Position numbers and translations under genes: made by a program. From Marinovum algicola (GTDB lineage Bacteria; Pseudomonadota; Alphaproteobacteria; Rhodobacterales; Rhodobacteraceae), in the NCBI RefSeq assembly GCF_900109145.1, contig NZ_FNYY01000002.1, positions 124,001 to 188,000 of the forward strand: 64,000 nt of DNA, written 5' to 3'. Numbering within the stretch: position 1 is the stretch's first letter; every line of letters starts with the position of its first letter. Below the pieces are notes generated by a model. The model did no database searches. It was not told the origin of the DNA and saw nothing but the letters and a program-made list of their open reading frames with translations. This document shows, piece after piece, positions 56,727-64,000 of the stretch.

Positions 56727-58190
56727 CTACCGGTCGTCGGCCCGGCCCTTGCCAAGGTGCTTGCGCAGCTTCGAGGGGCCGGGTTTCTTGCGGCCCTTGT
56801 AGGGATTCTTGTCGCCCTGCCCGCGCAGCGTCAGCCGGATCGGCGTGCCGGGCATGTCGAATGTCTCGCGCAACCCGTTGACCAGATAGCGGGTGTAGCT
56901 TTCCGGCATCTTGTCGGGGTGCGAGCACATCACCACGAAGCCCGGCGGCCGGGTCTTGGCCTGAGTCATATATTTCAGCTTGATCCGGCGGCCCTGAGGT
57001 GCCGGCGGCGGATGCGCGGCGACCATGCCTTCGAGCCAGCGGTTGAGCTGGGCGGTGGTGACGCGGCGGTTCCAGATGTCATGCGCCCGGGCAATCGCGG
57101 CGTGCAGCCGGTCTAGCCCCTTGCCGGTCTTGGCCGAAACCGTGATCAGAGGCGCGCCCTTGAGCTGCGGCAGCAGCCGGGTGAAGGCCTCCTTGAGATC
57201 GCGCAGCTTCTGCTGCTTCTCCGGCTCCACATCCCACTTGTTGACCGCGACCACAACGGCCCGGCCCTCGCGTTCGGCCAGATCGGCAATCCGCAGGTCC
57301 TGCTGTTCGAACGGGATGGCGGCGTCGAGCAGAACCACCACCACCTCGGCGAATTTGACCGCGCGCAGCCCGTCCGAGACCGAGAGTTTCTCGAGCTTTT
57401 CCTGCACCCGCGCCTTCTTGCGCATGCCGGCGGTGTCGAAAATCCGGCAGGGCGTGCCGTTCCAGTCGATCTGAAGCGAAATGGCGTCGCGGGTGATCCC
57501 GGCTTCGGGGCCGGTCAGCAGGCGATCTTCGCCGAGAATCTGGTTGATCAGCGTCGATTTGCCCGCATTCGGCCGGCCGACCACCGCGATCTGCAAGGGT
57601 TTGCTTTTGGTCGGCGCATGGTCCGGCGCCGCCTCGGCGTCGACATCCACCGCCACATCGGTGTCGGGCGCATCCTCGACCCGGGTCAGCGCCAGTTCTT
57701 CCGTGATCGGCAGCAGCGCGGTGTAGAGATCATTGAGCCCTTCGCCATGTTCGGCAGACAGCCGGATCGGCTCGCCCAGCCCGAGGTTCCAGGCCTCGAT
57801 CACACCGGCATCGGCGGCGGCGCCCTCGCCCTTGTTGGCGGCGACAAGGATGTGCTTGGCACGCTTGCGCAGGATCTCGGCGAACATCTCGTCCACCGGT
57901 GTCAGCCCGGTCCGGGCGTCGATCATGAACAGGCAGACATCGGCCATGTCGACGGCACGCTCGGTCAGCCGCCGCATCCGGCCCTGAAGGCTGTCGTCGG
58001 TGGCATCCTCGAGCCCGGCGGTGTCGATCACGGTAAACCGCAGGTCGGCCAGCCGCGCCTCGCCTTCGCGCAGATCCCGGGTCACGCCCGGCTGGTCGTC
58101 GACAAGCGCCAGGCGCTTGCCCACAAGGCGGTTGAACAGCGTGGATTTGCCCACATTGGGGCGGCCCACGATGGCGAGGGTAAAGGACAT
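56727..58190 (-). CDS. der: Ribosome biogenesis GTPase Der (EngA)
   Basis: Der is a double GTPase needed to assemble the 50S subunit. The 487-residue protein has two G domains (Walker [10 protein letters not shown] near residue 9 and GRPNAGKST near 205, each with DTAG) and a C-terminal KH-like domain ([27 protein letters not shown]). The first G4 motif is NKGE rather than NKxD (ANKGEG), while the second is NKWD. The KH domain and C-tail are complete. Downstream of bamB and yfgM in the same direction. Confidence 0.97.
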   Translation of the reverse strand: MSFTLAIVGRPNVGKSTLFNRLVGKRLALVDDQPGVTRDLREGEARLADLRFTVIDTAGLEDATDDSLQGRMRRLTERAVDMADVCLFMIDARTGLTPVDEMFAEILRKRAKHILVAANKGEGAAADAGVIEAWNLGLGEPIRLSAEHGEGLNDLYTALLPITEELALTRVEDAPDTDVAVDVDAEAAPDHAPTKSKPLQIAVVGRPNAGKSTLINQILGEDRLLTGPEAGITRDAISLQIDWNGTPCRIFDTAGMRKKARVQEKLEKLSVSDGLRAVKFAEVVVVLLDAAIPFEQQDLRIADLAEREGRAVVVAVNKWDVEPEKQQKLRDLKEAFTRLLPQLKGAPLITVSAKTGKGLDRLHAAIARAHDIWNRRVTTAQLNRWLEGMVAAHPPPAPQGRRIKLKYMTQAKTRPPGFVVMCSHPDKMPESYTRYLVNGLRETFDMPGTPIRLTLRGQGDKNPYKGRKKPGPSKLRKHLGKGRADDR

Positions 58191-58231
58191 CTGTCTACAC
58201 GGCTCCGGAACATATCAGACGCCCCGATACA

Positions 58232-59566
58232 TCAGCCGCCCAAGGCCTGCAACTGGCCGTTTTTCGTCACGATATACATGACACCGCCCGCCACCACCGG
58301 ATTGGTGGTCGCGCCGCCGGGGATTCCGGCGGTGCCGAGCAGCGCGCCACTGTCAGGATCAAAGGCCCGGAGGCGCCCGTCGCCGCCGGCCACGTAAAGC
58401 CGCCCGCCGGCCAGGATCGGCCCGTAGTTGCCATGGATCTCGTCGCGTTTGCGCGGCCGCTGGGTGGTATAGCCGGGCAGTTCGACAGACCAGACCTCGG
58501 CTCCGTCCGAAACGTTGACCCGCTTGAGCGCATTTCGGTCGGAGATGAAGAACACCGCGCCACCGGACACCCAGACCGGTTGCAGCGCTGCATCGCGCAC
58601 CGTCCACTTGCGCGAGCCGGAGACCGCGTTGAGCGCCACCAGCCGGCCGCTGTGGTTCGAGACATAGACCGTATCGCCCACCACCACCGGATCGCCGGTG
58701 ATGTCGCTGACCCGGTTGATGGCAAAACCGTTGCGGTTGCCCGCCAGCGTGGCGTTCCACATCCGCAGACCGCCCTTCTTGAAGGCGCCCTGCACGTCAC
58801 CCGAGCCATAGCCGAAGATCACGAACTGATCGGTCACCGCCGGCGCCGGGCCGCCGTGCACGTTGTTGACATCTTCCAGCCCGTCGATCTGCCAGCGGAT
58901 GCGGCCGGTGTCGGCCTCGAGCGCCCAGGCGGTGCGGTCGCCGGCCACCAGATAGACGATCTCGCCGTCATAGCTTGGCGCGGCGGTGCCGCTGGCCTGC
59001 AACTTCTGGCTCCAGATCTCGGCGCCGCTGGCCGGATCGAGCGCGGTGACCGTGCCGTAGCCGGAGGTGACATAAAGCCGCCCGCCGCCAATCGCCAGCC
59101 CGCCACCCGAGCCCTGCCCGGCGCCATCGCGTGCCGGTGCGAGATTGCGCGTCCAGAGGGTTTTGCCGGCCGTCGACGTGGCGCTGACCAGCGCTTCGCT
59201 GTCGAGGGTGAAGATGCGGCCGTCGGCGATCACCGGATCTGCGGTGATGCGCAATTTGCGAGTGTCGCCCTTGCCGATCGGCGCGGTCCAGAGCGTGCGC
59301 GGCGCAGAGCCGAAGGCCGGATGATCGGTGCGGGTGGCGGGTGTGCCATGGCCCTGAAGCCAGGATGCATTGCGTTGTACCGCCGGCAGCGCCAGCGCGT
59401 CCGCAGGCGCCGTCTCGGGCGCAAGCGAAGCCTCTTCGGCGCGGATCGGCTCGCGCTCGCCGGGCAGGATCACCTCGTTCTGCGTACAGGCCGCAACCAA
59501 GCAAAGCGCAGCCACGCCCAACACCGTCCTGTTCCTTGCCGTTTTCACCAAACCCGTCCCCGTCAT
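58232..59566 (-). CDS. bamB: Outer membrane assembly lipoprotein BamB-like (PQQ beta-propeller)
   Basis: BamB is a lipoprotein scaffold of the BAM complex that inserts outer-membrane proteins. The 444-residue protein has a lipobox with Cys27 (LCLVAAC) and PQQ-like WD repeats (GGGRLYVTSGYGTVTALD, NVHGGPAP, NHSGRLVALNAVSG). Each blade ends with an AxDxxxG-type turn, forming an eight-bladed propeller. The ATG at 59566 is favoured over 59650 because it leaves a plain signal peptide and lipobox. It lies between der and a YfgM-like gene, as in many proteobacteria. Confidence 0.9.
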   Translation of the reverse strand: MTGTGLVKTARNRTVLGVAALCLVAACTQNEVILPGEREPIRAEEASLAPETAPADALALPAVQRNASWLQGHGTPATRTDHPAFGSAPRTLWTAPIGKGDTRKLRITADPVIADGRIFTLDSEALVSATSTAGKTLWTRNLAPARDGAGQGSGGGLAIGGGRLYVTSGYGTVTALDPASGAEIWSQKLQASGTAAPSYDGEIVYLVAGDRTAWALEADTGRIRWQIDGLEDVNNVHGGPAPAVTDQFVIFGYGSGDVQGAFKKGGLRMWNATLAGNRNGFAINRVSDITGDPVVVGDTVYVSNHSGRLVALNAVSGSRKWTVRDAALQPVWVSGGAVFFISDRNALKRVNVSDGAEVWSVELPGYTTQRPRKRDEIHGNYGPILAGGRLYVAGGDGRLRAFDPDSGALLGTAGIPGGATTNPVVAGGVMYIVTKNGQLQALGG

Positions 59567-59615
59567 TCTTTTACCGGTCGGCCTTTCGTCGGCCAAACCA
59601 TTGACCTCACACGCT

Positions 59616-60272
59616 TCAGGCGGCGTCAAGCTCTCCGCCCAAGGCGACAATCACCTGAGAGACCCGCTGGCGCAAGCCCGCCGTCACCTCGGCATCGGCG
59701 AGGATGGACTGAAACCGCGCGATTGCGGCTTCGGTGTCACCGGTTTCCACCTCGATCAGCGCGATCTGCTCTTCCGCCAGCAGCCTCAGCGGGCTGCCGG
59801 CCCGGGCCAGCGCCTCGAAAGAAGTGCGACGTTCGCTGGCCTCGCGGCTGTCGGATTGCAGCAGCAGCATGCGAAAAGCCGCGATGTCCCGATAGATCTG
59901 CGGCACCTCGCCATTGGCGGCAATCGCGGCAAGGGTTTCGGCGGCGGCGGCCTCCTGCTCGGCACTCGCCTGTTCGGCAGCGGTCAGCAGGGCCAGAAGC
60001 GCCGTGCCACCGGCAGAGCCGGGCGCGACCTCGCCAAGGGCGGCAATCCGGGCCTCGGGTTCTTCGGTCTCGAGCGCGGCCAGCATCGAATCGCCAAGCG
60101 CCTCGGCCTCGGCTTGCTCTTGTGCGCGGGAATATTCCCGCCATGCCGCGCCGCCGACGATCAGCAGCACCAGCAGCACGCCGATCCAGCCGTACCGCTT
60201 GAGCAGCAGGAAAAGCCGGTCGCGGCGGACCTCTTCGGTCACTTCTTCGATGAAACTGTCGGTCTGGCTCAC
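59616..60272 (-). CDS. YfgM-like tetratricopeptide membrane protein
   Basis: A 218-residue protein with a basic N-terminus, one transmembrane helix (YGWIGVLLVLLIVGGAAW, about residues 27-45) and an Ala/Glu-rich periplasmic part of TPR-like helices. This layout matches the YfgM/TPR_21 family that associates with SecYEG and periplasmic chaperones. It is the first gene of the yfgM-bamB-der cluster, which supports the call. Confidence 0.85.
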   Translation of the reverse strand: MSQTDSFIEEVTEEVRRDRLFLLLKRYGWIGVLLVLLIVGGAAWREYSRAQEQAEAEALGDSMLAALETEEPEARIAALGEVAPGSAGGTALLALLTAAEQASAEQEAAAAETLAAIAANGEVPQIYRDIAAFRMLLLQSDSREASERRTSFEALARAGSPLRLLAEEQIALIEVETGDTEAAIARFQSILADAEVTAGLRQRVSQVIVALGGELDAA

Positions 60273-60418
60273 GTCACTGCCTCATGTCTTGCGCCGATGG
60301 TGCGGCGAGCGGGTCGATCCCGCCCCTCTTACCCCGGCCCGGTGCAAGTGCCAAGGGCCGGGCAACCGCTTCGAATCCCGGCGGCGCTGCGGCTTTATTG
60401 CAGCCTGGCAAGGAAAAG

Positions 60419-60442
60419 TATAAACTGAACTGGTCTGTTCAG
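60419..60442 (+). promoter_or_regulatory. -10 hexamer and palindromic operator of the RND efflux operon
   Basis: TATAAA (60419-60424) fits a -10, and CTGAAC-N6-GTTCAG (60425-60442) is a perfect 6-base inverted repeat starting right after it. TTGCAG (60398-60403) would be a weak -35 with a 15-base spacer. A repressor bound here would block transcription; TetR-like sites have this form. No adjacent regulator gene. Confidence 0.5.
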
Positions 60443-60531
60443 CGTATCATCCTTATATGACCTCGGTAAGCGCAGGAGAGTGATCTGCTGCGCCGGATTT
60501 TGCGGTGTGTGAGACTCGAAGAAAGCATGGT

Positions 60532-61854
60532 ATGCGACTTATCCCACTTTTGACGGCAATTGCCGTGTCAGCTTTTCTGGTGGTTGCCGTGTTGCAACGC
60601 GACGCCCTGTTCGATTTCGCGCGCGAAAATCACCTGGCGCTGGTGCTGGGCGATGCCCCTGAGGACGAGGCCGCCGCGTCCGAGCCGGAGGCAGAGCCGG
60701 AGCCCGTCCCGGAAACGCCGGCACCGCAGGGCGTGCGCGTGGTCGCGCGGCATTCGCAGGCCGAGGTGGTTGATACCGCCGTGATCCTGCGCGGCCAGAC
60801 CGAGGCCGCCCGCGAAGTCAACGTGATGGCCGAAACCAGCGGTCTTGTTGTCTCGGACCCACTGCGCAAGGGCGCCTTTGTCGAACAGGGCCAGCTTTTG
60901 TGCGAGCTTGATCCCGGCACCCGCGGCGCCTCGCTCGACGAGGCGCTGGCGCGGCTGGAAGAGGCCGAGGCGCGGGTGCCCGGCATCGAGGCCGGGGTGC
61001 CCGAGGCCGAAGCCCGGCTGCAAGAGGCGCTGGCCCGTCTCGACGAGGCCGAAATCAATGCCCGCGCCGCCAAGGCGCTCAAGGAAGACGGTTTTTCCAC
61101 CGACACCCGCGTCGCCGCGACCGCCGCCGCCGTGCGCAGCGCCGAAGCCTCGGTCAGCGCGGCCCGTGCCGGGCTCGAGATCGCGAAATCCGGCCTCAAG
61201 GGCGCGCAGGCCTCGATCCGCACCGCCGAGGCCGCCGTCGCCGCCGCCCGCAAGGAAATCGACCGGCTCGAGGTCAGGGCGCCGTTCGCTGGCCTGCTGG
61301 AATCGGACGCGGCCGAGCTTGGCACGCTGATGCAGCCCGGCGCGCTCTGCGCCACGATCATCCAGCTCGATCCGATCAAGCTGGTGGCCTATGTCCCGGA
61401 AACCGAAGTTGCCCGCGTCGAGCTTGGCGCCCTGGCCGGGGCCGAACTGGCCGAAGGCCGCGACGTGGCCGGCCAGGTCACTTTCCTGTCACGCTCGGCC
61501 GATCCCACCACCCGCACCTTCCGGGTCGAGATCACCGCCGCCAATCCCGATCTGAAGATCCGTGACGGTCAGACCGCCGAGATCGCCATTTCCACCGCCG
61601 GCGTTGCCGCGCATCTCCTGCCCGCCTCGGTCTTGACGCTGAACGATGACGGCACCCTCGGCATCCGCAGCGTCACCTCGGACAGCACCGCCGCCTTTCT
61701 GCCGGTCACTTTGCTGCGCGACACGCGCGAGGGCGTCTGGCTGGCCGGGCTGCCCGAAACGGTCGATGTCATCACCCTGGGGCAGGAATATGTCGAAAAC
61801 GGTGTCAGGGTGATCCCCACCTATCGCGAGGCAACCGCGGAGGTCAGCCAATGA
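60532..61854 (+). CDS. RND efflux periplasmic adaptor (membrane fusion protein)
   Basis: A 440-residue periplasmic adaptor linking an inner-membrane RND pump to an outer-membrane channel. It has an N-terminal hydrophobic helix instead of a lipobox, a Pro/Glu-rich spacer, and a lipoyl half-motif (RGQTEAAREVNVMAETSGLV). A long Ala/Glu coiled-coil hairpin (about 125-240) is followed by the second lipoyl half (VRAPFAGLLE) and a beta-barrel domain. Start at 60532. The pump gene overlaps by four bases (ATGA). Confidence 0.92.
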   Translation: MRLIPLLTAIAVSAFLVVAVLQRDALFDFARENHLALVLGDAPEDEAAASEPEAEPEPVPETPAPQGVRVVARHSQAEVVDTAVILRGQTEAAREVNVMAETSGLVVSDPLRKGAFVEQGQLLCELDPGTRGASLDEALARLEEAEARVPGIEAGVPEAEARLQEALARLDEAEINARAAKALKEDGFSTDTRVAATAAAVRSAEASVSAARAGLEIAKSGLKGAQASIRTAEAAVAAARKEIDRLEVRAPFAGLLESDAAELGTLMQPGALCATIIQLDPIKLVAYVPETEVARVELGALAGAELAEGRDVAGQVTFLSRSADPTTRTFRVEITAANPDLKIRDGQTAEIAISTAGVAAHLLPASVLTLNDDGTLGIRSVTSDSTAAFLPVTLLRDTREGVWLAGLPETVDVITLGQEYVENGVRVIPTYREATAEVSQ

Positions 61855-64000
61855 CCGGCATGGTCGATTGGGCGGCTGACCGCGCGCGGATGGTTCTGGC
61901 CTTCATTGCCCTCTCGCTTCTGGCGGGGGGCTTTGCCTATGTGGGGCTGCCGAAAGAGGGTGAGCCGGATATCGAGATCCCGGCGCTCTTTGTCTCGGTC
62001 CCCTTCCCCGGGATTTCCGCCGCCGATGCCGAGACGCTGCTGGTCAAACCGATGGAAACCGAGCTTTCCGATCTCGACGGGCTGGAGACGCTCTCCGGCA
62101 CCGCCGCCGAGGGTTATGCCGGCGTGGCGCTGGAGTTCGAGTTCGGCTGGGACAAGACCAAGGTCATGGCCGACGTCCGCGATGCGATGAAATCGGCCGA
62201 GGCGAATTTTCCCGATGGCGCCGAGCAATACACCATCAACGAGATCAACTTTTCCGAATTTCCCATCGTCATCGTCAACCTGACCGGCGCCGTGCCCGAA
62301 CGCACCATGGCACGCGTCGCCGAGGATTTGCAGGACCGGATCGAGGGGCTCGACAGCGTGCTCGAGGCCGGGATCGCCGGCAAGCGCGACGAGATGCTCG
62401 AGGTGGTGATCGATCCGCTGCGGCTCGAGGCCTACAACGTCACGGCCGGCGAGCTGATCGGCGTGGTGCAGAACAACAACCAGTTGATTGCCGCCGGCGA
62501 GGTCGAAACCGCGCAGGGCACCTTCGCGGTCAAGATCCCCTCCTCCTTTGACGAGCCGCAGGACATCTTCAATCTGCCGGTCAAGACAAACGGCGACCGC
62601 GTGGTGACGCTGGGCGATCTGGCGCAGATCCAGCTCACCTTCGAAGACCGGCTTGGCACCGCCCGTTTCAACGGCGAGGAGACGGTGGCCCTTCAGGTGG
62701 TAAAGCGCAAGGGTTTCAACCTGATCGACACCGCAGCTCAGGTAAAGGAAGAGGTCGCCGCCGCGCAGGCCGACTGGCCGGACGAATTGCGCGCCGCCGT
62801 CGAAGTGGGCACCTCGAATGACCAGAGCCGGGTTGTCGCATCGATGGTCAGCCAGCTCGAGGGCTCGGTGCTGACCGCCATCGCGCTGGTGATGATCGTG
62901 GTGCTGGCGGCGCTCGGTACACGGCCGGCGCTGCTGGTCGGATTTGCCATTCCCACATCGTTCCTGCTCTGCTTCGTGCTTCTGGGCGTGATGGGCATCA
63001 CGATTTCGAACATCGTCATGTTCGGGCTGATCCTTGCCGTCGGCATGCTCGTCGATGGCGCCATCGTGGTGGTCGAATATGCCGACAAGCGCATCCGCGA
63101 CGGCGTCGGCCCGATGCATGCCTATGTCGAGGCGGCCAAGCGGATGTTCTGGCCGATCGTGTCGTCCACCGCCACGACGCTCTGTGCCTTCCTGCCGATG
63201 TTGTTCTGGCCCGGCATTCCCGGCGAGTTCATGGGCATGCTGCCGGTCACCCTGATCTTCGTGCTCTCGGCCTCGCTGATCGTGGCGCTGATCTACCTGC
63301 CGGTGATGGGCGGCGTGACCGGGCGGATGAGCCGGATGTTCGCCCGCTCGTCCGACTGGCTCGAGCGGCGTTTCCCGTGGATCGTCCGCGCCGCGCTGGT
63401 GCCGGTCTCGCTGATGGTGATCTTTGTCGGTGCCATGCAGGTGCTCAACCCCGCCTATCTCTTCGCCACGCCGCTGCAAGGCGCGCTGGCGGTGCTGCCC
63501 GGTGCGGCGATCTTTCTCGCCGGCGCCTTCATGGCCTCGGTCACGCTGGGCGCGGTCGAGTTTCACTGGCAGCGCAAGCGTATCCGCGCCGGCCGCCGCC
63601 GCACGCTCTTTGGCTGGTTCATCAAGCTGATCGCCGGCAACCCGATCATGCCCATCGTCACCGCCGCGGCGGTGCTGGGTTTTGTGATGTCGGTCTTTGG
63701 CTACTTCGGCGAGAACAACAGGGGCGTCGAATTCTTTGTCGAAAGCGAGCCGGAACAGGCCATCGTCTATGTGCTGGCGCGCGGCAATCTCTCGCTCGAG
63801 GAAAAGGATGCCATCGTCCGCCAGGCCGAGGACATCGTGCTGGCCCATCCCGGGGTCGATAATGCCTTTGCCTTTGCCGGGGACGGCGGGCTGAATTCCA
63901 ACACCGGCGGCGCCGAGCCGCCAAAGGAAACCATCGGCCAGGTCCAGCTCGAGACCATCCCCTGGGAAGACCGCACCGACCGCCCCGATCTCGACGGCGA
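61851..64000 (+). CDS. RND efflux pump permease subunit, 3' end cut by window
   Basis: An AcrB-like RND pump of which the first 716 residues are visible; the gene runs past the window. Features are the first helix (MVLAFIALSLLAGGFAYVGLP) and the porter domains (FPGISAADAETLLVKPMETEL, IVIVNLTGAVPER). The TM4 motif, LAVGMLVDGAIVVVEYADKRI, has the first of the paired Asp of AcrB (VDD) but Gly replaces the second (VDG). Substrates are unknown; CzcA/NolG-like pumps can have this variant. Overlaps the adaptor by four bases. Confidence 0.93.
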   Translation, partial: MTGMVDWAADRARMVLAFIALSLLAGGFAYVGLPKEGEPDIEIPALFVSVPFPGISAADAETLLVKPMETELSDLDGLETLSGTAAEGYAGVALEFEFGWDKTKVMADVRDAMKSAEANFPDGAEQYTINEINFSEFPIVIVNLTGAVPERTMARVAEDLQDRIEGLDSVLEAGIAGKRDEMLEVVIDPLRLEAYNVTAGELIGVVQNNNQLIAAGEVETAQGTFAVKIPSSFDEPQDIFNLPVKTNGDRVVTLGDLAQIQLTFEDRLGTARFNGEETVALQVVKRKGFNLIDTAAQVKEEVAAAQADWPDELRAAVEVGTSNDQSRVVASMVSQLEGSVLTAIALVMIVVLAALGTRPALLVGFAIPTSFLLCFVLLGVMGITISNIVMFGLILAVGMLVDGAIVVVEYADKRIRDGVGPMHAYVEAAKRMFWPIVSSTATTLCAFLPMLFWPGIPGEFMGMLPVTLIFVLSASLIVALIYLPVMGGVTGRMSRMFARSSDWLERRFPWIVRAALVPVSLMVIFVGAMQVLNPAYLFATPLQGALAVLPGAAIFLAGAFMASVTLGAVEFHWQRKRIRAGRRRTLFGWFIKLIAGNPIMPIVTAAAVLGFVMSVFGYFGENNRGVEFFVESEPEQAIVYVLARGNLSLEEKDAIVRQAEDIVLAHPGVDNAFAFAGDGGLNSNTGGAEPPKETIGQVQLETIPWEDRTDRPDLDG

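Noticed and set aside
57836-57844. NKGE in the first GTPase domain of Der as a damaged motif
   Set aside because: I believe alphaproteobacterial Der proteins often have NKxE here, and the second domain has the usual NKWD.
61821-63848. Antisense frame opposite the RND pump gene
   Set aside because: The plus strand encodes an RND pump with clear motifs.

Overview
The window is GC-rich, gene-dense chromosomal DNA from an alphaproteobacterium, most likely a member of the Rhodobacteraceae (Roseobacter group). The evidence is a CtrA response regulator beside its inhibitor SciP (DUF1153), a nitrogen-PTS enzyme I with a GAF domain, TrmFO together with GluQRS, a Hint-domain protein of the type common in roseobacters, and a GAAC-N7-GAAC box of the alphaproteobacterial LexA type. 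I see no insertion sequence, prophage, CRISPR array, rRNA or tRNA. Nearly everything is core or lightly accessory chromosome, and the two edge genes (mazG and an RND pump) are cut by the window.

Layout. 1-5.3 kb: 3' end of mazG, a nucleoside hydrolase overlapping a GNAT acetyltransferase, a CPA1 antiporter overlapping a CorA/ZntB-type transporter, and a DUF533 protein. 5.4-9.8 kb: lysC, a secreted HExxH protein and ptsP. 9.9-18.2 kb: an SH3-domain protein, an EamA exporter, a FadL-type porin, an unassigned P-loop ATPase, metA, an alpha/beta hydrolase, ppk2-tetR and a sulfotransferase. 18.2-20.4 kb (minus): a glycosyltransferase and rplM-rpsI behind a good sigma70-type promoter. 20.4-26.7 kb: a MocR regulator divergent from a DUF1127 gene, PaaI thioesterase, enoyl-CoA hydratase, trmFO, gluQ, hisI and an IscU-like scaffold.

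26.8-32.5 kb is a minus-strand block of replication, repair and cell-cycle genes: sciP, ctrA, ligA, recG, then a 40-residue single-span membrane protein gene preceded by a consensus-type LexA box and followed by a structured RNA segment and a strong terminator. I consider this last unit the best candidate for something undescribed: an SOS-induced membrane peptide, possibly a functional analogue of the Caulobacter division inhibitor SidA. 32.6-41.3 kb: mnmA, a monooxygenase-fold protein, an alpha/beta-hydrolase-OsmC fusion, an ATP-grasp protein, purB, a tiny secreted protein, an orphan FliG, a second EamA exporter and a DUF1223 protein.

41.5-50.1 kb: acnA behind tandem repeats, an unassigned FAD-type oxidoreductase, a Hint protein, a 42-residue membrane peptide, the heme-export genes ccmABCD, a Mth938-like protein and the C-terminal half of a methionine aminopeptidase. 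50.2-56.1 kb: yajC-secD-secF, a TSUP permease, serS and a TspO-like membrane protein. 56.2-60.3 kb (minus): an EF-hand protein and the yfgM-like, bamB, der cluster for envelope and ribosome assembly. 60.5-64 kb: an RND efflux adaptor and pump behind a palindromic operator-like site.

Themes. Envelope biogenesis (SecDF-YajC, BamB, YfgM, Ccm), tRNA modification (TrmFO, MnmA, GluQRS) and cell-cycle or DNA metabolism (CtrA, SciP, LigA, RecG) dominate. Several uptake and export systems and unassigned secreted proteins are scattered between them.
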